Of a DNA stretch of 64,000 nucleotides, positions 55,258 to 64,000 are shown in pieces. This stretch comes from Rhodoblastus acidophilus (GTDB lineage Bacteria > Pseudomonadota > Alphaproteobacteria > Rhizobiales > Beijerinckiaceae), in assembly GCF_900187365.1 (NCBI RefSeq), contig NZ_FYDG01000004.1, positions 284,698 to 348,697 of the forward strand, read 5' to 3'. Numbering within the stretch: the stretch's first letter is position 1; each line of letters starts with the position of its first letter. The position numbers and the translations under genes are program-made. The notes below the pieces were generated by a model. It was not told the DNA's origin. It did no database searches and was given only the letters and a program-made list of their open reading frames with translations.

Positions 55258-55263
55258 GGGCGA

Positions 55264-55620
55264 TCAGAACTTCAGGCCGCCTTCGCGCGCGCCGTCGGCC
55301 AGCGCCTTGACGCGACCGTGGTACATATACGCGCCGCGATCGAACACGACCTCGGTGACGCCGGCGGCGAGAGCGCGCTCAGCGACCAGCTTGCCGATCG
55401 CCTTGGCGGCGTCGACGTCAGCCCCGGTCTTGAGGCCTTCGCGCTGCGTCTTCTCGATGGAAGACGCGGCGGCGAGGGTCGCGCCCTTCTCGTCGTCGAT
55501 GATCTGAGCGTAGATCTGCTTCGAGGAGCGGAACACGGACAGACGGGGCTTGCCGTAAGCGCGGGCGCGAAGCGTGCGGCGGACGCGCGCCTTGCGGCGA
55601 TCGGTGGTATCGTTAGCCAT
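55264..55620 (-). CDS. rplR: 50S ribosomal protein L18
   Basis: 118 residues with the 5S rRNA-binding core [23 protein letters not shown] and the C-terminal [26 protein letters not shown]. Confidence 0.98.
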   Translation of the reverse strand: MANDTTDRRKARVRRTLRARAYGKPRLSVFRSSKQIYAQIIDDEKGATLAAASSIEKTQREGLKTGADVDAAKAIGKLVAERALAAGVTEVVFDRGAYMYHGRVKALADGAREGGLKF

Positions 55621-55632
55621 GATACGCGGTCC

Positions 55633-56166
55633 TTACTTCTTCTTGCCTTCCTTGCGGAAGATAAATTCGCCTTCGTACTTGACGCCCTTGCCCTTGTAGG
55701 GTTCGGGGCCGCGGTACTCGCGGATCTCCGCGGCGATCTGACCGATCTGCTGCTTGTTGATCCCGGCGATGGTGATTTCGGTCGGCTTCGGGCAAGCGAT
55801 GGTGACGCCAGCCGGAATCGGATAGTTGATGTCGTGGCTGTAGCCGAGCGACAGCTGGAGGTTCTTGCCAGCGACAGCGGCTTTGTAGCCGACGCCGGTG
55901 ATTTCCAGCTTCTTCTCGAAACCCTTGGTGACGCCGACGACCAGATTGTTGATCTGGGAGCGGGCGGTGCCCCACAAAGCGCGGGCGCGCTTGGTTTCGT
56001 GACGCGGATCGACCTTGATGCCTTCCGGCTTCATTTCGACATGCACATCGTCATGAACGACAAAGGACAGTTCGCCCTTGGCGCCCTTGACGCTGACAGT
56101 CTGACCCTCAACCTTGGCGGTGACGCCGGCCGGAACCACAACGGGCTTCTTACCGATACGAGACAT
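55633..56166 (-). CDS. rplF: 50S ribosomal protein L6
   Basis: 177 residues. [33 protein letters not shown] and [20 protein letters not shown] are diagnostic. Binds 23S rRNA near the GTPase centre. Confidence 0.98.
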   Translation of the reverse strand: MSRIGKKPVVVPAGVTAKVEGQTVSVKGAKGELSFVVHDDVHVEMKPEGIKVDPRHETKRARALWGTARSQINNLVVGVTKGFEKKLEITGVGYKAAVAGKNLQLSLGYSHDINYPIPAGVTIACPKPTEITIAGINKQQIGQIAAEIREYRGPEPYKGKGVKYEGEFIFRKEGKKK

Positions 56167-56183
56167 TTGATTCTCCTCTCGGC

Positions 56184-56582
56184 TCAGAAGACGGTGGCGA
56201 GGACTTCGCCGCCGACATTGGCTTCGCGCGCGGCATGATCCGCGAGGACGCCCTTCGGGGTCGAAATGATGGCGATGCCCAGGCCGTTGGCGACGCGCGG
56301 AAGCTTGTCGACGGCGGCATAGACGCGACGGCCCGGCTTTGACACGCGCGTAATTTCCCGGATGACCGGAGCGCCGTCAAAATACTTGAGCTCGATCTCG
56401 AAATCGGTGCGGCCGTTGCCGTACTCGGTCACGGAATAACCGCGGATAAAACCTTCGTCCTTGAGCACGTCGAGGACGTGGGCGCGCAGGCGGGAGCCCG
56501 GCGTCGAGACGGAGGACTTGCGACGCATCTGCGCATTGCGGATGCGGGTGAGCAGATCGCCCACAGGATCGTTGATCGCCAT
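56184..56582 (-). CDS. rpsH: 30S ribosomal protein S8
   Basis: 132 residues. [20 protein letters not shown] and the C-terminal [26 protein letters not shown] are conserved. In E. coli S8 represses the spc operon by binding its own mRNA near rplE; the equivalent site was not identified here. Confidence 0.98.
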   Translation of the reverse strand: MAINDPVGDLLTRIRNAQMRRKSSVSTPGSRLRAHVLDVLKDEGFIRGYSVTEYGNGRTDFEIELKYFDGAPVIREITRVSKPGRRVYAAVDKLPRVANGLGIAIISTPKGVLADHAAREANVGGEVLATVF

Positions 56583-56592
56583 GACGGTCTCC

Positions 56593-56898
56593 TTACCAGC
56601 TCGACTTGACCAGGCCCGGGATCAAACCCTTGGAGCCCAATTCGCGCAGAGCGATACGCGACATTTTCAGCTTGCGGTTATAGGCGCGCGGACGACCCGT
56701 CACTTCGCAGCGGTTACGCACGCGATTGATGCAGGAGTTGCGCGGCACTTCAGCGAGCTTGAGAGTCGCTTCGAAACGCTCTTCCACGGTCAAGGAGCGA
56801 TCCTTGGCGATCGCCCGGAGACGCGCGCGCTTGCCGGCCTTGTCGGCGGCGAGCTTTGCGCGCTTCTTGTTGTTGTTGATAGCGCTTTTCTTAGCCAT
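56593..56898 (-). CDS. rpsN: 30S ribosomal protein S14
   Basis: 101 residues, the long zinc-independent (C-minus) type: no CxxC pairs, but [33 protein letters not shown] is typical. Confidence 0.97.
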   Translation of the reverse strand: MAKKSAINNNKKRAKLAADKAGKRARLRAIAKDRSLTVEERFEATLKLAEVPRNSCINRVRNRCEVTGRPRAYNRKLKMSRIALRELGSKGLIPGLVKSSW

Positions 56899-56934
56899 GA
56901 GTTACCTCTGGTCTCCGCGTCTGAGCCTTGCGGC

Positions 56935-57588
56935 TCACTGCCGGAACGGGAAGTTGAAGGCGCGCAGGAGAGCGCGGGCTTCGTCGTCGGTCTTGGCCGT
57001 GGTGCAGACGATCACGTCCATACCCAGAACCGTATCGACCTTGTCGTAATCGATTTCCGGGAACACGATGTGCTCCTTGATGCCCATGGCGTAGTTGCCG
57101 CGGCCGTCGAACGACTTCGGATTCAGGCCGCGGAAATCTCGAACGCGCGGCAGCGCGACCGTGATGAAGCGGTCCAGGAATTCGTACATGCGGGTCTTGC
57201 GCAAAGTCACCTTGGCGCCGATCGGCATGTTCTCGCGCACCTTGAAGGTCGAGATCGCCTTGCGCGCGCGGGTGATCACCGGCTTTTGACCGGCGATGAG
57301 CGCCAGATCGCCAGCGGCCAGCGTCACCTTCTTGGTGTCGTTGACGGCGTCGCCCACGCCCATGTTCAGCACGATCTTCTCGATGACCGGCACTTCGTTC
57401 GGATTCTTGTAACCGAACTCTTCGATCATCTTGGCGCGCACGACTTCATCGTAGTGCTTGCGCAAGCGCGCGACATAGCCCTCGGGAATAGCGGACACGG
57501 CGCCGGCGGCGGCGACATTCTCGGAGCCCTTGGACTTCTTCTCGGCGGCCTTGTCGGCGCCCTTCTTGGGGGATTTGGCCTCAGCCAT
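56935..57588 (-). CDS. rplE: 50S ribosomal protein L5 with N-terminal extension
   Basis: 217 residues against the usual 180 or so. The core starts near residue 35 ([16 protein letters not shown]) and includes [14 protein letters not shown] and the [29 protein letters not shown] blocks that bind 5S rRNA. The first ~34 residues are a Lys/Ala-rich extension. The ATG overlaps rplX by 8 bp; no ATG or GTG was found right at the core, so the extension is probably translated. Confidence 0.95.
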   Translation of the reverse strand: MAEAKSPKKGADKAAEKKSKGSENVAAAGAVSAIPEGYVARLRKHYDEVVRAKMIEEFGYKNPNEVPVIEKIVLNMGVGDAVNDTKKVTLAAGDLALIAGQKPVITRARKAISTFKVRENMPIGAKVTLRKTRMYEFLDRFITVALPRVRDFRGLNPKSFDGRGNYAMGIKEHIVFPEIDYDKVDTVLGMDVIVCTTAKTDDEARALLRAFNFPFRQ

Positions 57589-57898
57589 CGATCAGTTCTC
57601 CCGAACGCTTGGCGAAACGGACCTTGCGGCCGTCCTCGAGAATCTTGAAGCCGACGCGAGTCGCAGCGCCGTCCTTGGGATCGGCGATCGCGATGTTCGA
57701 CAGCTGGATCGGGGCTTCCTTGGTGATGATGCCGCCTTCCTGGCCCTGGGTCTGCTTCTGGTGACGCTTCACCGTATTGACGCCAGACACCACGGCGCGG
57801 CCTTCCTTGGGAAGAACCAGCGTGACTTCACCCTTGCGGCCCTTGTCGCGGCCGGCGATCACGACGACCTTGTCGCCTTTCTTGATCTTGGCGGCCAT
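57581..57898 (-). CDS. rplX: 50S ribosomal protein L24
   Basis: 105 residues. The KOW motif ([22 protein letters not shown]) opens the protein. Early assembly protein of the 50S subunit. Shares one base with rplN and 8 bp with rplE. Confidence 0.98.
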   Translation of the reverse strand: MAAKIKKGDKVVVIAGRDKGRKGEVTLVLPKEGRAVVSGVNTVKRHQKQTQGQEGGIITKEAPIQLSNIAIADPKDGAATRVGFKILEDGRKVRFAKRSGELIDG

Positions 57899-58266
57899 TA
57901 CAACACCTCAGGAGCGAGAGAGATGATCTTCATGTGATTCTTGGCGCGCAATTCGCGCGGCACCGGTCCGAAGATGCGGGTGCCCACCGGCTCTTTCTGA
58001 TTGTTGATCAGAACGGCCGCATTGCTGTCGAAACGAATCACCGAGCCGTCGGCGCGCTTGATGTCCTTGGCGGTGCGAACGACCACCGCCTTCATCACGT
58101 CGCCCTTTTTCACACGGCCGCGCGGAATCGCTTCCTTGACCGAAACAACGATAATATCGCCAACGCCTGCATACTTGCGCTTGGAGCCTCCAAGCACCTT
58201 GATGCACATCACACGACGCGCGCCCGAATTATCGGCCACGTCGAGGGCGGTCTGCATCTGAATCAT
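57898..58266 (-). CDS. rplN: 50S ribosomal protein L14
   Basis: 122 residues. [27 protein letters not shown] and the C-terminal [28 protein letters not shown] are diagnostic. Preceded by a 225-bp gap, the longest inside the cluster. Confidence 0.98.
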   Translation of the reverse strand: MIQMQTALDVADNSGARRVMCIKVLGGSKRKYAGVGDIIVVSVKEAIPRGRVKKGDVMKAVVVRTAKDIKRADGSVIRFDSNAAVLINNQKEPVGTRIFGPVPRELRAKNHMKIISLAPEVL

Positions 58267-58450
58267 GGCTACGAGCCTTTCTGTCAGATCGGTTTCCGAC
58301 GCGGGGTCTCCCGGCCGGACTACGCCTGGGTTACGGCAAAAGCCGCGATCCGCTTGCGCGGAGGTTTGTTTCCCTCAAATCAATGCGCCGGAAGCTCACG
58401 ACCGGTTTCCCCTATGGGAGCGACCGTGACCCGGCGCAGTGCTTTGAGTT

Positions 58451-58472
58451 GAGGAAGCAGAAGCGCTTCCTC
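58451..58472. other. Stem-loop between rpsQ and rplN
   Basis: GAGGAAGC/GCTTCCTC, perfect 8-bp stem with loop AGAAGC, 20 bp after rpsQ in the 225-bp gap. The rest of the gap holds weaker pairings (CCGCG/CGCGG near 58345) and no gene. Confidence 0.5.
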
Positions 58473-58491
58473 GTTCATTTTTCCGAAAAAA

Positions 58492-58734
58492 TCAAGCCTT
58501 GTTTTCGTTCGGCAGAACGATCCAGCACTTGAGCTTCGAAATCGGCCGGGTCTCCTCGATGAACACCGAGTCCCCCACCTTGTAGGCGCCCGCCTCGTCA
58601 TGCGCGTGATAGTGCTTGGTGCGGCGGACGGTCTTCTTGAGCAGCGGATGGGTGAAGCGGCGCTCCACCTTAACCACTACAGTCTTTTCCTGCTTGTCGG
58701 AGACGACAACGCCCTGGAGAATGCGCTTCGGCAT
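58492..58734 (-). CDS. rpsQ: 30S ribosomal protein S17
   Basis: 80 residues. [29 protein letters not shown] and [21 protein letters not shown] match S17, an OB-fold protein of the 30S body. Confidence 0.98.
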   Translation of the reverse strand: MPKRILQGVVVSDKQEKTVVVKVERRFTHPLLKKTVRRTKHYHAHDEAGAYKVGDSVFIEETRPISKLKCWIVLPNENKA

Positions 58735-58750
58735 ATTGGTTTCGCCCCTA

Positions 58751-58963
58751 TTACTTGGCCTGGTCGCGCTTTTGCGCGGCCAGGGTTTTCACGCGGGCGA
58801 CGTCGCGGCGGACGACGCGGACGCGCGACGTGTTCTCGAGCTGATTCGTCGCCTTCTGGAAGCGCAGGTTGAACTGCTCTTTCTTCAGCTTGAGCAATTC
58901 GTCAGCCAGTTGGTCATCAGTCATCGCCTTGAGGTCGTTCAGGCGGCTATCTTGCTTGGACAT
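58751..58963 (-). CDS. rpmC: 50S ribosomal protein L29
   Basis: 70 residues, two-helix hairpin: [53 protein letters not shown]. Sits at the exit tunnel. Confidence 0.97.
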   Translation of the reverse strand: MSKQDSRLNDLKAMTDDQLADELLKLKKEQFNLRFQKATNQLENTSRVRVVRRDVARVKTLAAQKRDQAK

Positions 58964-58974
58964 CCTGCCCTCCT

Positions 58975-59388
58975 TTACTCGGCGATGCGTTCGATGAAGC
59001 GCGTCTTGATCGGCAGCTTGGCCGCGGCAAGGGCGAAAGCTTCACGCGCGAGGGTCTGCGGCACGCCGTCGACCTCGAACATGATGCGGCCCGGAGCGAC
59101 GCGCGCGCACCAGAATTCCGGCGCGCCCTTACCTTTACCCATACGGACTTCGGTAGGCTTGCTGGAGACCGGCAGGTCGGGGAACACCCGGATCCACACG
59201 CGGCCGGCGCGCTTCATATGACGCGTCAGCGCGCGGCGGGCCGCTTCGATCTGACGGGCGGTGATGCGCTCGGGTTCGAGAGCCTTCAGGCCATATTGAC
59301 CGAAAGCCAGTTCAAAGCCGCCTTTGGAGACGCCCTTGATGCGGCCCTTGAAGGCCTTGCGGAATCGTGTGCGCTTGGGTTGCAGCAT
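58975..59388 (-). CDS. rplP: 50S ribosomal protein L16
   Basis: 137 residues. [46 protein letters not shown] and [23 protein letters not shown] are diagnostic. Near the A site of the peptidyl-transferase centre. Confidence 0.98.
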   Translation of the reverse strand: MLQPKRTRFRKAFKGRIKGVSKGGFELAFGQYGLKALEPERITARQIEAARRALTRHMKRAGRVWIRVFPDLPVSSKPTEVRMGKGKGAPEFWCARVAPGRIMFEVDGVPQTLAREAFALAAAKLPIKTRFIERIAE

Positions 59389-59407
59389 GGGTCAAACTCA
59401 CAAAGGT

Positions 59408-60166
59408 TCAGGCGCGAGGTTCGCGCGGCTGGCGCGGACCGCGACGCTCGCCGTCGCGGTCGCGGCGCTCGCGACGCTCGCCGTGATGATCGTGGCCGCC
59501 CGCCTCATTGGCGTGACGCTCGGTGGCCATCGGATCGTGCTCGAGGATTTCGCCCTTGAAGATCCAGACCTTGATGCCGCAGGTGCCGTAAGCCGTATGC
59601 GCGGTGGCGACGCCGTAATCGACATTGGCGCGCAGCGTGTGCAACGGAACGCGACCTTCGCGATACCATTCCAGGCGCGCGATTTCCGCGCCGCCGAGAC
59701 GGCCCGAGCAGTTGATGCGGATGCCTTCGGCGCCCAGACGCATGGCCGACTGCACGGCCCGCTTCATGGCGCGGCGGAAAGCGACGCGGCGCTCGAGCTG
59801 CTGGGCGATCGAATCCGCCACCAGGGTGGCGTCGACTTCCGGCTTGCGAACTTCGACGATGTTGATCGCAACTTCGCTGGTGGTCAGCTTGGCGACAAGC
59901 TTGCGCACCTTGTCGATGTCGGCGCCCTTCTTGCCGATCACCACGCCCGGACGGGCGGAATGAACGGTGACGCGGCACTTCTTGTGCGGACGCTCGATGA
60001 CGATCTTCGAAACCGCCGCCTGCTTCAGCGCCTTCATCAGGGCTTCGCGGATGGCGAAATCCTCATGAAGCAACCGGCCGTATTCGCCCTTGTTGGCGAA
60101 CCAGCGGCTGTCCCAGGTGCGGTTGATGCCGAGGCGCAGGCCGATCGGATTGACTTTCTGTCCCAT
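59408..60166 (-). CDS. rpsC: 30S ribosomal protein S3
   Basis: 252 residues. [26 protein letters not shown], the KH motif [20 protein letters not shown] and [20 protein letters not shown]. The C-terminal ~40 residues are an Arg/His/Glu-rich tail longer than in E. coli. Confidence 0.98.
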   Translation of the reverse strand: MGQKVNPIGLRLGINRTWDSRWFANKGEYGRLLHEDFAIREALMKALKQAAVSKIVIERPHKKCRVTVHSARPGVVIGKKGADIDKVRKLVAKLTTSEVAINIVEVRKPEVDATLVADSIAQQLERRVAFRRAMKRAVQSAMRLGAEGIRINCSGRLGGAEIARLEWYREGRVPLHTLRANVDYGVATAHTAYGTCGIKVWIFKGEILEHDPMATERHANEAGGHDHHGERRERRDRDGERRGPRQPREPRA

Positions 60167-60176
60167 CGTTCTCTCC

Positions 60177-60557
60177 TCAGGCCGTCGCTTGAATTTCGCG
60201 GACGATGATCGTCAGATTCGCGAACGGCTTCTCGACGCGACCCGCGCGACCGCGGGCGCGGGCGTGGAAACGCTTCATGACCAGCGCCTTGCCGACATAG
60301 GCTTCGGCGACGACCAGATCGTCCACGTCGAGATCGTGGTTGTTCTCGGCGTTGGCGATGGCGCTTTCCAGCGCCTTCTTCACGTCGACGGCGATGCGCT
60401 TCTCGGAGAAGGTCAGGTCGGCCAGCGCGCGATCCACCTTCTTGCCGCGAATCAGCTGAGCCACCAGGTTCAGCTTCTGCGGCGAGACGCGGATCATGCG
60501 CATCACGGCCTTCGCCTCATTTTCCTTGAGGGCGCGGGGGTTCTTTTCCTGCGACAT
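60177..60557 (-). CDS. rplV: 50S ribosomal protein L22
   Basis: 126 residues. [28 protein letters not shown], then the tunnel beta-hairpin ([25 protein letters not shown]). One base from rpsS. Confidence 0.98.
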   Translation of the reverse strand: MSQEKNPRALKENEAKAVMRMIRVSPQKLNLVAQLIRGKKVDRALADLTFSEKRIAVDVKKALESAIANAENNHDLDVDDLVVAEAYVGKALVMKRFHARARGRAGRVEKPFANLTIIVREIQATA

Positions 60558-60558
60558 G

Positions 60559-60837
60559 TCAGCCCCTCTTCGCCTTCTTGTCCGCGGCGTGGCCGTGGAA
60601 GGTGCGGGTCGGCGAGAACTCGCCGAACTTGTGGCCGATCATGTCTTCGGTGACGTTCACCGGCACATGCTTGTGGCCGTTGTAGACGCCGAAGGTCAGG
60701 CCGACAAACTGCGGCAGGATGGTCGAACGGCGGCTCCAGGTCTTGATGACTTCGGAGCGTTTCGCGGAAGAAGCAACTTCCGCCTTTTTCAGGAGGTATC
60801 CGTCTACGAACGGACCTTTCCAGATCGAGCGCGACAT
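60559..60837 (-). CDS. rpsS: 30S ribosomal protein S19
   Basis: 92 residues, ATG at 60837. [47 protein letters not shown] and [16 protein letters not shown] are diagnostic. Confidence 0.98.
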   Translation of the reverse strand: MSRSIWKGPFVDGYLLKKAEVASSAKRSEVIKTWSRRSTILPQFVGLTFGVYNGHKHVPVNVTEDMIGHKFGEFSPTRTFHGHAADKKAKRG

Positions 60838-60842
60838 CAGGG

Positions 60843-61682
60843 TCAGCCCTTCTTCTTCTTCGCCTTGTGACGCGAGGTCACAATGAACTTGGTGGTGAAC
60901 TTGTTGGAGCGGGTCTTCTTGCCCTTGGTCGGCTTGCCCCACGGCGTGACCGGATGGCGGCCGCCCGAGGTGCGGCCTTCGCCGCCGCCGTGCGGGTGAT
61001 CGACCGGGTTCATGACGACGCCGCGGTTATGCGGACGACGGCCCAACCAACGCTGGCGACCGGCCTTGCCGATCGAGGTGTTCATGTGGTCCGGGTTCGA
61101 CACCGCGCCCACCGTCGCATAGCACTGGCCATGGACCAGACGCTGCTCGCCGGAGTTCAGGCGGACGATGACATAGCCCTGGTCGCGACCCACGATCTGA
61201 GCGTAGGAGCCGGCCGAGCGGGCGATGGCGCCGCCCTTGCCGATCTTCAGCTCGACATTGTGGACGATGGTGCCGACCGGGATCGCCGCCAGCGGCATGG
61301 CGTTGCCAGGCTTGACGTCGACCTGCGGGCCCGCAACCACCGTGTCGCCGGCGGACAAACGCTGCGGCGCGATGATGTAGGCCTGCTCGCCGTCCTCATA
61401 GGAAATGAGGGCGATGAACGAGGTGCGGTTCGGATCGTACTCGATCCGCTCGACCTTGGCCGCGCCTTCCTTGCGACGCTTGAAGTCCACCAGGCGATAA
61501 GCCTGCTTGTGGCCGCCGCCGCGGAAGCGGACGGTGATGCGGCCATTGTTGTTACGGCCGCCGGCGGACGACTGTCCTTCGGTCAGCTTCTTAACCGGCT
61601 TGCCCTTGTAGAGCTCGCTGCGGTCGACGATCACGAGCTGACGAAGGCTCGGCGTGATCGGCTTGAACGTTTTAAGAGCCAT
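60843..61682 (-). CDS. rplB: 50S ribosomal protein L2
   Basis: 279 residues. [59 protein letters not shown] and the active-centre [25 protein letters not shown]. Core of the peptidyl-transferase region. Confidence 0.99.
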   Translation of the reverse strand: MALKTFKPITPSLRQLVIVDRSELYKGKPVKKLTEGQSSAGGRNNNGRITVRFRGGGHKQAYRLVDFKRRKEGAAKVERIEYDPNRTSFIALISYEDGEQAYIIAPQRLSAGDTVVAGPQVDVKPGNAMPLAAIPVGTIVHNVELKIGKGGAIARSAGSYAQIVGRDQGYVIVRLNSGEQRLVHGQCYATVGAVSNPDHMNTSIGKAGRQRWLGRRPHNRGVVMNPVDHPHGGGEGRTSGGRHPVTPWGKPTKGKKTRSNKFTTKFIVTSRHKAKKKKG

Positions 61683-61703
61683 TTGCCTCTACCTCGATCC
61701 AGC

Positions 61704-62003
61704 TCAGAGCCCGGTGGTCACGTCGATCTTCTGGCCATCAGCCAGAGTGACCACCGCGTTCTTGACGTCGGAACGCACACCGCGCATTCCCTTAAAGACC
61801 TTCTTCTTGCCCTTGCGGAGCAAAGTGTTCACGGCCTCGACCTTCACGTCGAACAGGCGTTCGACGGCGGCCTTGATCTGGTGCTTGGTCGCATCGATGC
61901 GAACCTTGAACACCACTTTGTTCTGTTCGGACGCGATAGTCGCTTTCTCGGTGATCACCGGAGCGACGATGACGTCGTAGTGGCGCGGGTCAACGCTGCT
62001 CAT
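61704..62003 (-). CDS. rplW: 50S ribosomal protein L23
   Basis: 99 residues. [44 protein letters not shown] is typical. Docking site at the exit tunnel for trigger factor and SRP. Its ATG overlaps the rplD stop by 4 bp. Confidence 0.98.
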   Translation of the reverse strand: MSSVDPRHYDVIVAPVITEKATIASEQNKVVFKVRIDATKHQIKAAVERLFDVKVEAVNTLLRKGKKKVFKGMRGVRSDVKNAVVTLADGQKIDVTTGL

Positions 62004-62620
62004 TTGAATCGCGCCTCCAGCGCATCGATCGCCGCCTTGGTCAGCACCAGCTTCTCGCGGCGGAGAATGTCGTACACATTGATGCCCTGGACCGGCAGCA
62101 CGTCGATCTGGGGAATGTTGCGCGCGGCGCGGGCGAAGTTCGCGTTCAGCTCGGCGCCGTCGATGATCAGCGCGTTGGTGAGGCCGATCTTGGCGAAGTT
62201 CGCCTTCAGCGCGGCGGTCTTCGGCGCGTCGGCGTTGGCCGCCTCGATCACGATGAGCGAGCCGTCCTTGACCTTGGCCGACAGGGCGTGCTTCAGCGCC
62301 AGGGCGCGGACCTTCTTGGGAAGATCATGGGCGTGCGAGCGCACGACCGGACCGAAGGCGCGACCGCCGCCACGGAACTGCGGCACGCGGGCGGAGCCGT
62401 GACGGGCCGAACCCGTGCCCTTCTGCTTGTACATCTTCTTGCCGGTGCGGGCGATCTCCGCGCGGTTCTTGACCGCATGGGTGCCGGCGCGGCGCTTGGC
62501 GAGCTGATAGCGCACCATGCGGGCGATCAGGTCTTCGCGCGGCTCCAGGCCGAAGATGGCGTCGTCGAGGTCGAGCGCGCCATTGGCGGCGCCTTCGAGA
62601 GTGGTGATGTCGAACTTCAT
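62000..62620 (-). CDS. rplD: 50S ribosomal protein L4
   Basis: 206 residues. The loop that lines the exit tunnel ([44 protein letters not shown]) is clear. In E. coli L4 autoregulates the S10 operon through the leader, which here would lie upstream of tuf or rpsJ; no homologous leader was recognised. Confidence 0.98.
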   Translation of the reverse strand: MKFDITTLEGAANGALDLDDAIFGLEPREDLIARMVRYQLAKRRAGTHAVKNRAEIARTGKKMYKQKGTGSARHGSARVPQFRGGGRAFGPVVRSHAHDLPKKVRALALKHALSAKVKDGSLIVIEAANADAPKTAALKANFAKIGLTNALIIDGAELNANFARAARNIPQIDVLPVQGINVYDILRREKLVLTKAAIDALEARFK

Positions 62621-62623
62621 CGA

Positions 62624-63349
62624 TTAAGCCTCCGAAGCCGGGGTTTCGGGAGCGGCTTCCGCCGCGGCGGCTTCCACGATGCGGAACTTGCCGGGCTTCG
62701 GAGCCTCGGCAGGCAGCGCCTTCTTGACGGCGTCGCGGATGAAGATCCAGTTGCCGGCGTGACCGGGAACGGAACCTTCAACCAGCACCAGGCCGCGCTC
62801 CACGTCGAGCGAAACGACGCGCAGATTCTGCGTCGTCACGCGCTCGCAGCCCATATGGCCGGCCATCTTCTTGTTCTTAAACGTCTTGCCGGGGTCCTGA
62901 CGACCGCCGGTCGAACCGTGCGAACGGTGGGAGACGGACACGCCGTGGGTGGCGCGCAAACCGCCAAAGTTCCAGCGCTTCATCGGGCCGGCAAAGCCCT
63001 TACCGGTGGTGGTGCCGGTGACGTCGACGAACTGGCCGACGATGAAGTGATCGGCGGTGATTTCCGCGCCGACCGGCAGCAGGGCGTCCTCGTCCACGCG
63101 GAACTCGGCGAGCTTCAGCTTCGGCTCCACATTGGCCTGAGCGAAGCGGCCGCGCTCGGCCTTGGAGACATTCTTCACCTTCGCGCGGCCGATGCCGAGC
63201 TGAAGAGCGGTGTAGCCGTTCTTCTCCAGGGTGCGCTGGGCGACGACCTGAACGCCGTCGAGTTTCAAGACCGTGACCGGCACATGTTCCCCGCTGTCCG
63301 TGAAGACGCGGGTCATGCCGACTTTCTGTGCGATGACGCCTGACCGCAT
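62624..63349 (-). CDS. rplC: 50S ribosomal protein L3
   Basis: 241 residues. [45 protein letters not shown] and [26 protein letters not shown] are diagnostic; an Ala/Glu-rich tail ends the protein. A 142-bp gap with four hairpins precedes it. Confidence 0.98.
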   Translation of the reverse strand: MRSGVIAQKVGMTRVFTDSGEHVPVTVLKLDGVQVVAQRTLEKNGYTALQLGIGRAKVKNVSKAERGRFAQANVEPKLKLAEFRVDEDALLPVGAEITADHFIVGQFVDVTGTTTGKGFAGPMKRWNFGGLRATHGVSVSHRSHGSTGGRQDPGKTFKNKKMAGHMGCERVTTQNLRVVSLDVERGLVLVEGSVPGHAGNWIFIRDAVKKALPAEAPKPGKFRIVEAAAAEAAPETPASEA

Positions 63350-63376
63350 GTTTCTCTTTCCTTAAGGGCGCGTACG

Positions 63377-63491
63377 AGGTCCCCGTTAGGGGACCTGCAG
63401 AGGCGCCGCGAGACGTCATGAAGACGTCTCAGACTCACATTATCGCTCTAAAGGAGAGCTTGGTTTTCAAGTTCACGCCGAAGGCGGGAAC
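63377..63491. other. Cluster of four stem-loops between rpsJ and rplC
   Basis: AGGTCCCC-GTTA-GGGGACCT (63377-63396), GAGACGTC-ATGAA-GACGTCTC (63410-63430), GCTCT-AAAGG-AGAGC (63445-63459) and GTTC-a-CGCC-GAA-GGCG-g-GAAC (63471-63491), the last touching the rpsJ stop codon. All four are perfect or nearly so, packed in 115 bp. None has a T-run on the coding strand. Confidence 0.65.
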
Positions 63492-63800
63492 TCAGAGCTT
63501 GATCTCGACGTCCACGCCAGCGGCGAGGTCGAGTTTCATCAGCGCATCGACCGTTTGAGGGGTCGGATCGACAATGTCAAGCACCCGCTTGTGCGTACGG
63601 ATCTCAAATTGCTCGCGCGACTTCTTGTCCACGTGGGGCGAACGGTTCACGGTGAACTTTTCGATCCGCGTCGGAAGGGGAATCGGGCCACGCACCTGAG
63701 CGCCAGTGCGCTTGGCGGTGGAGACGATTTCCTTCGTCGAAGTGTCCAGAATCCGATGATCGAACGCCTTGAGGCGGATCCGGATGTTTTGTCCGTTCAT
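63492..63800 (-). CDS. rpsJ: 30S ribosomal protein S10
   Basis: 102 residues, ATG at 63800. [56 protein letters not shown]. Also NusE in antitermination. First ribosomal gene of the S10 part, directly after tuf. Confidence 0.99.
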   Translation of the reverse strand: MNGQNIRIRLKAFDHRILDTSTKEIVSTAKRTGAQVRGPIPLPTRIEKFTVNRSPHVDKKSREQFEIRTHKRVLDIVDPTPQTVDALMKLDLAAGVDVEIKL

Positions 63801-63823
63801 TTTCTGATCCTCTGAGCGAATCA

Positions 63824-63848
63824 GTGCGGGCTGACGGGCAGCCCGCAC
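63824..63848. other. Perfect stem-loop between tuf and rpsJ
   Basis: GTGCGGGCTG/CAGCCCGCAC, 10-bp stem with loop ACGGG, in the 68-bp tuf-rpsJ gap. No T-run follows on the coding strand. Confidence 0.55.
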
Positions 63849-63868
63849 CTAACGCAATCCGCCGAAAA

Positions 63869-64000
63869 TTATTCGATGATTTGGGCGACGACGCCGGCGC
63901 CGACGGTGCGGCCGCCTTCACGGATGGCGAAGCGCAGCTTCTCTTCCATCGCGATCGGAACGATCAGCGACACGTCCATCGAAATGTTGTCGCCCGGCAT
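63869..64000 (-). CDS. tuf: Elongation factor Tu (partial, C-terminal 43 residues)
   Basis: The window's last 132 bp encode [20 protein letters not shown] followed by [20 protein letters not shown] and the IIE end with a TAA stop: the C-terminal beta-barrel of EF-Tu. The N-terminus and GTPase domain lie outside. The ATG at 64000 is an internal Met, not the start. Confidence 0.97.
   Translation of the reverse strand: MPGDNISMDVSLIVPIAMEEKLRFAIREGGRTVGAGVVAQIIE

Overview
The window is chromosomal DNA of an alphaproteobacterium, most likely of the order Hyphomicrobiales (Rhizobiales). Evidence: high GC with strong G/C third-position bias; the gene orders eno-ftsB-pdhA-pdhB, lipA-coq10, dapA-smpB and rplQ-degP; an Irr-type Fur regulator; a 2650-residue apolipoprotein-repeat membrane protein of the Growth Pole Ring (GPR/RgsE) type; and two dispersed palindromic repeats that I recognise from Rhizobiales intergenic regions. 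No methane, nitrogen-fixation or photosynthesis genes are present, so I do not name a genus. The window starts inside a copper ATPase gene and ends inside tuf.

Layout. 1-5.1 kb: copA (its 3' end is outside the window), then thiO-thiS-thiG-thiE behind a TPP riboswitch. 5.1-10.4 kb: irr with an ICE-like palindrome, a Kef-type antiporter, a polyprenyl-phosphate sugar transferase, modE and an orphan Flp pilin. 10.5-11.35 kb: gene-free and lower in GC. 11.4-19 kb: central metabolism (coq10, lipA, DUF5076, pdhB, pdhA, ftsB, a two-gene ThrE-type exporter, eno); pdhC and lpdA are not in this cluster. 19-24.1 kb: queF, a frameshifted GIY-YIG gene, a cinA-like gene, an fkbM-type methyltransferase, map, radC, an alpha/beta hydrolase. 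24.1-36.6 kb: an Hpt protein divergent from the giant coiled-coil gene, then slt, dapA and smpB. 36.6-49 kb: a mix including an L,D-transpeptidase, queE, a nitroreductase, a PfkB kinase overlapping an S1/P1 nuclease gene, anmK, GST, MFS and degP. 49-64 kb: the whole S10-spc-alpha ribosomal cluster on the minus strand from tuf to rplQ, including secY, adk and rpoA.

How genes work together. A cell-envelope theme runs through the middle: FtsB, the GPR-like polar-growth scaffold, Slt lytic transglycosylase, DapA (meso-DAP supply), an L,D-transpeptidase and AnmK (anhydro-MurNAc recycling) cover synthesis, crosslinking and turnover of peptidoglycan in an order known for polar growth. ThiO, ThiS, ThiG and ThiE form the thiazole and coupling arm of thiamin synthesis under riboswitch control, and PDH E1 and LipA link thiamin diphosphate and lipoate to pyruvate oxidation.

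The most interesting objects are the giant repeat protein, whose repeats are locked to multiples of 11 residues, including 14 tandem units of exactly 132 bp with no indel, and the ribosomal supercluster, where nearly every long gap carries stem-loops, three of them terminator-like on the coding strand inside the operon.
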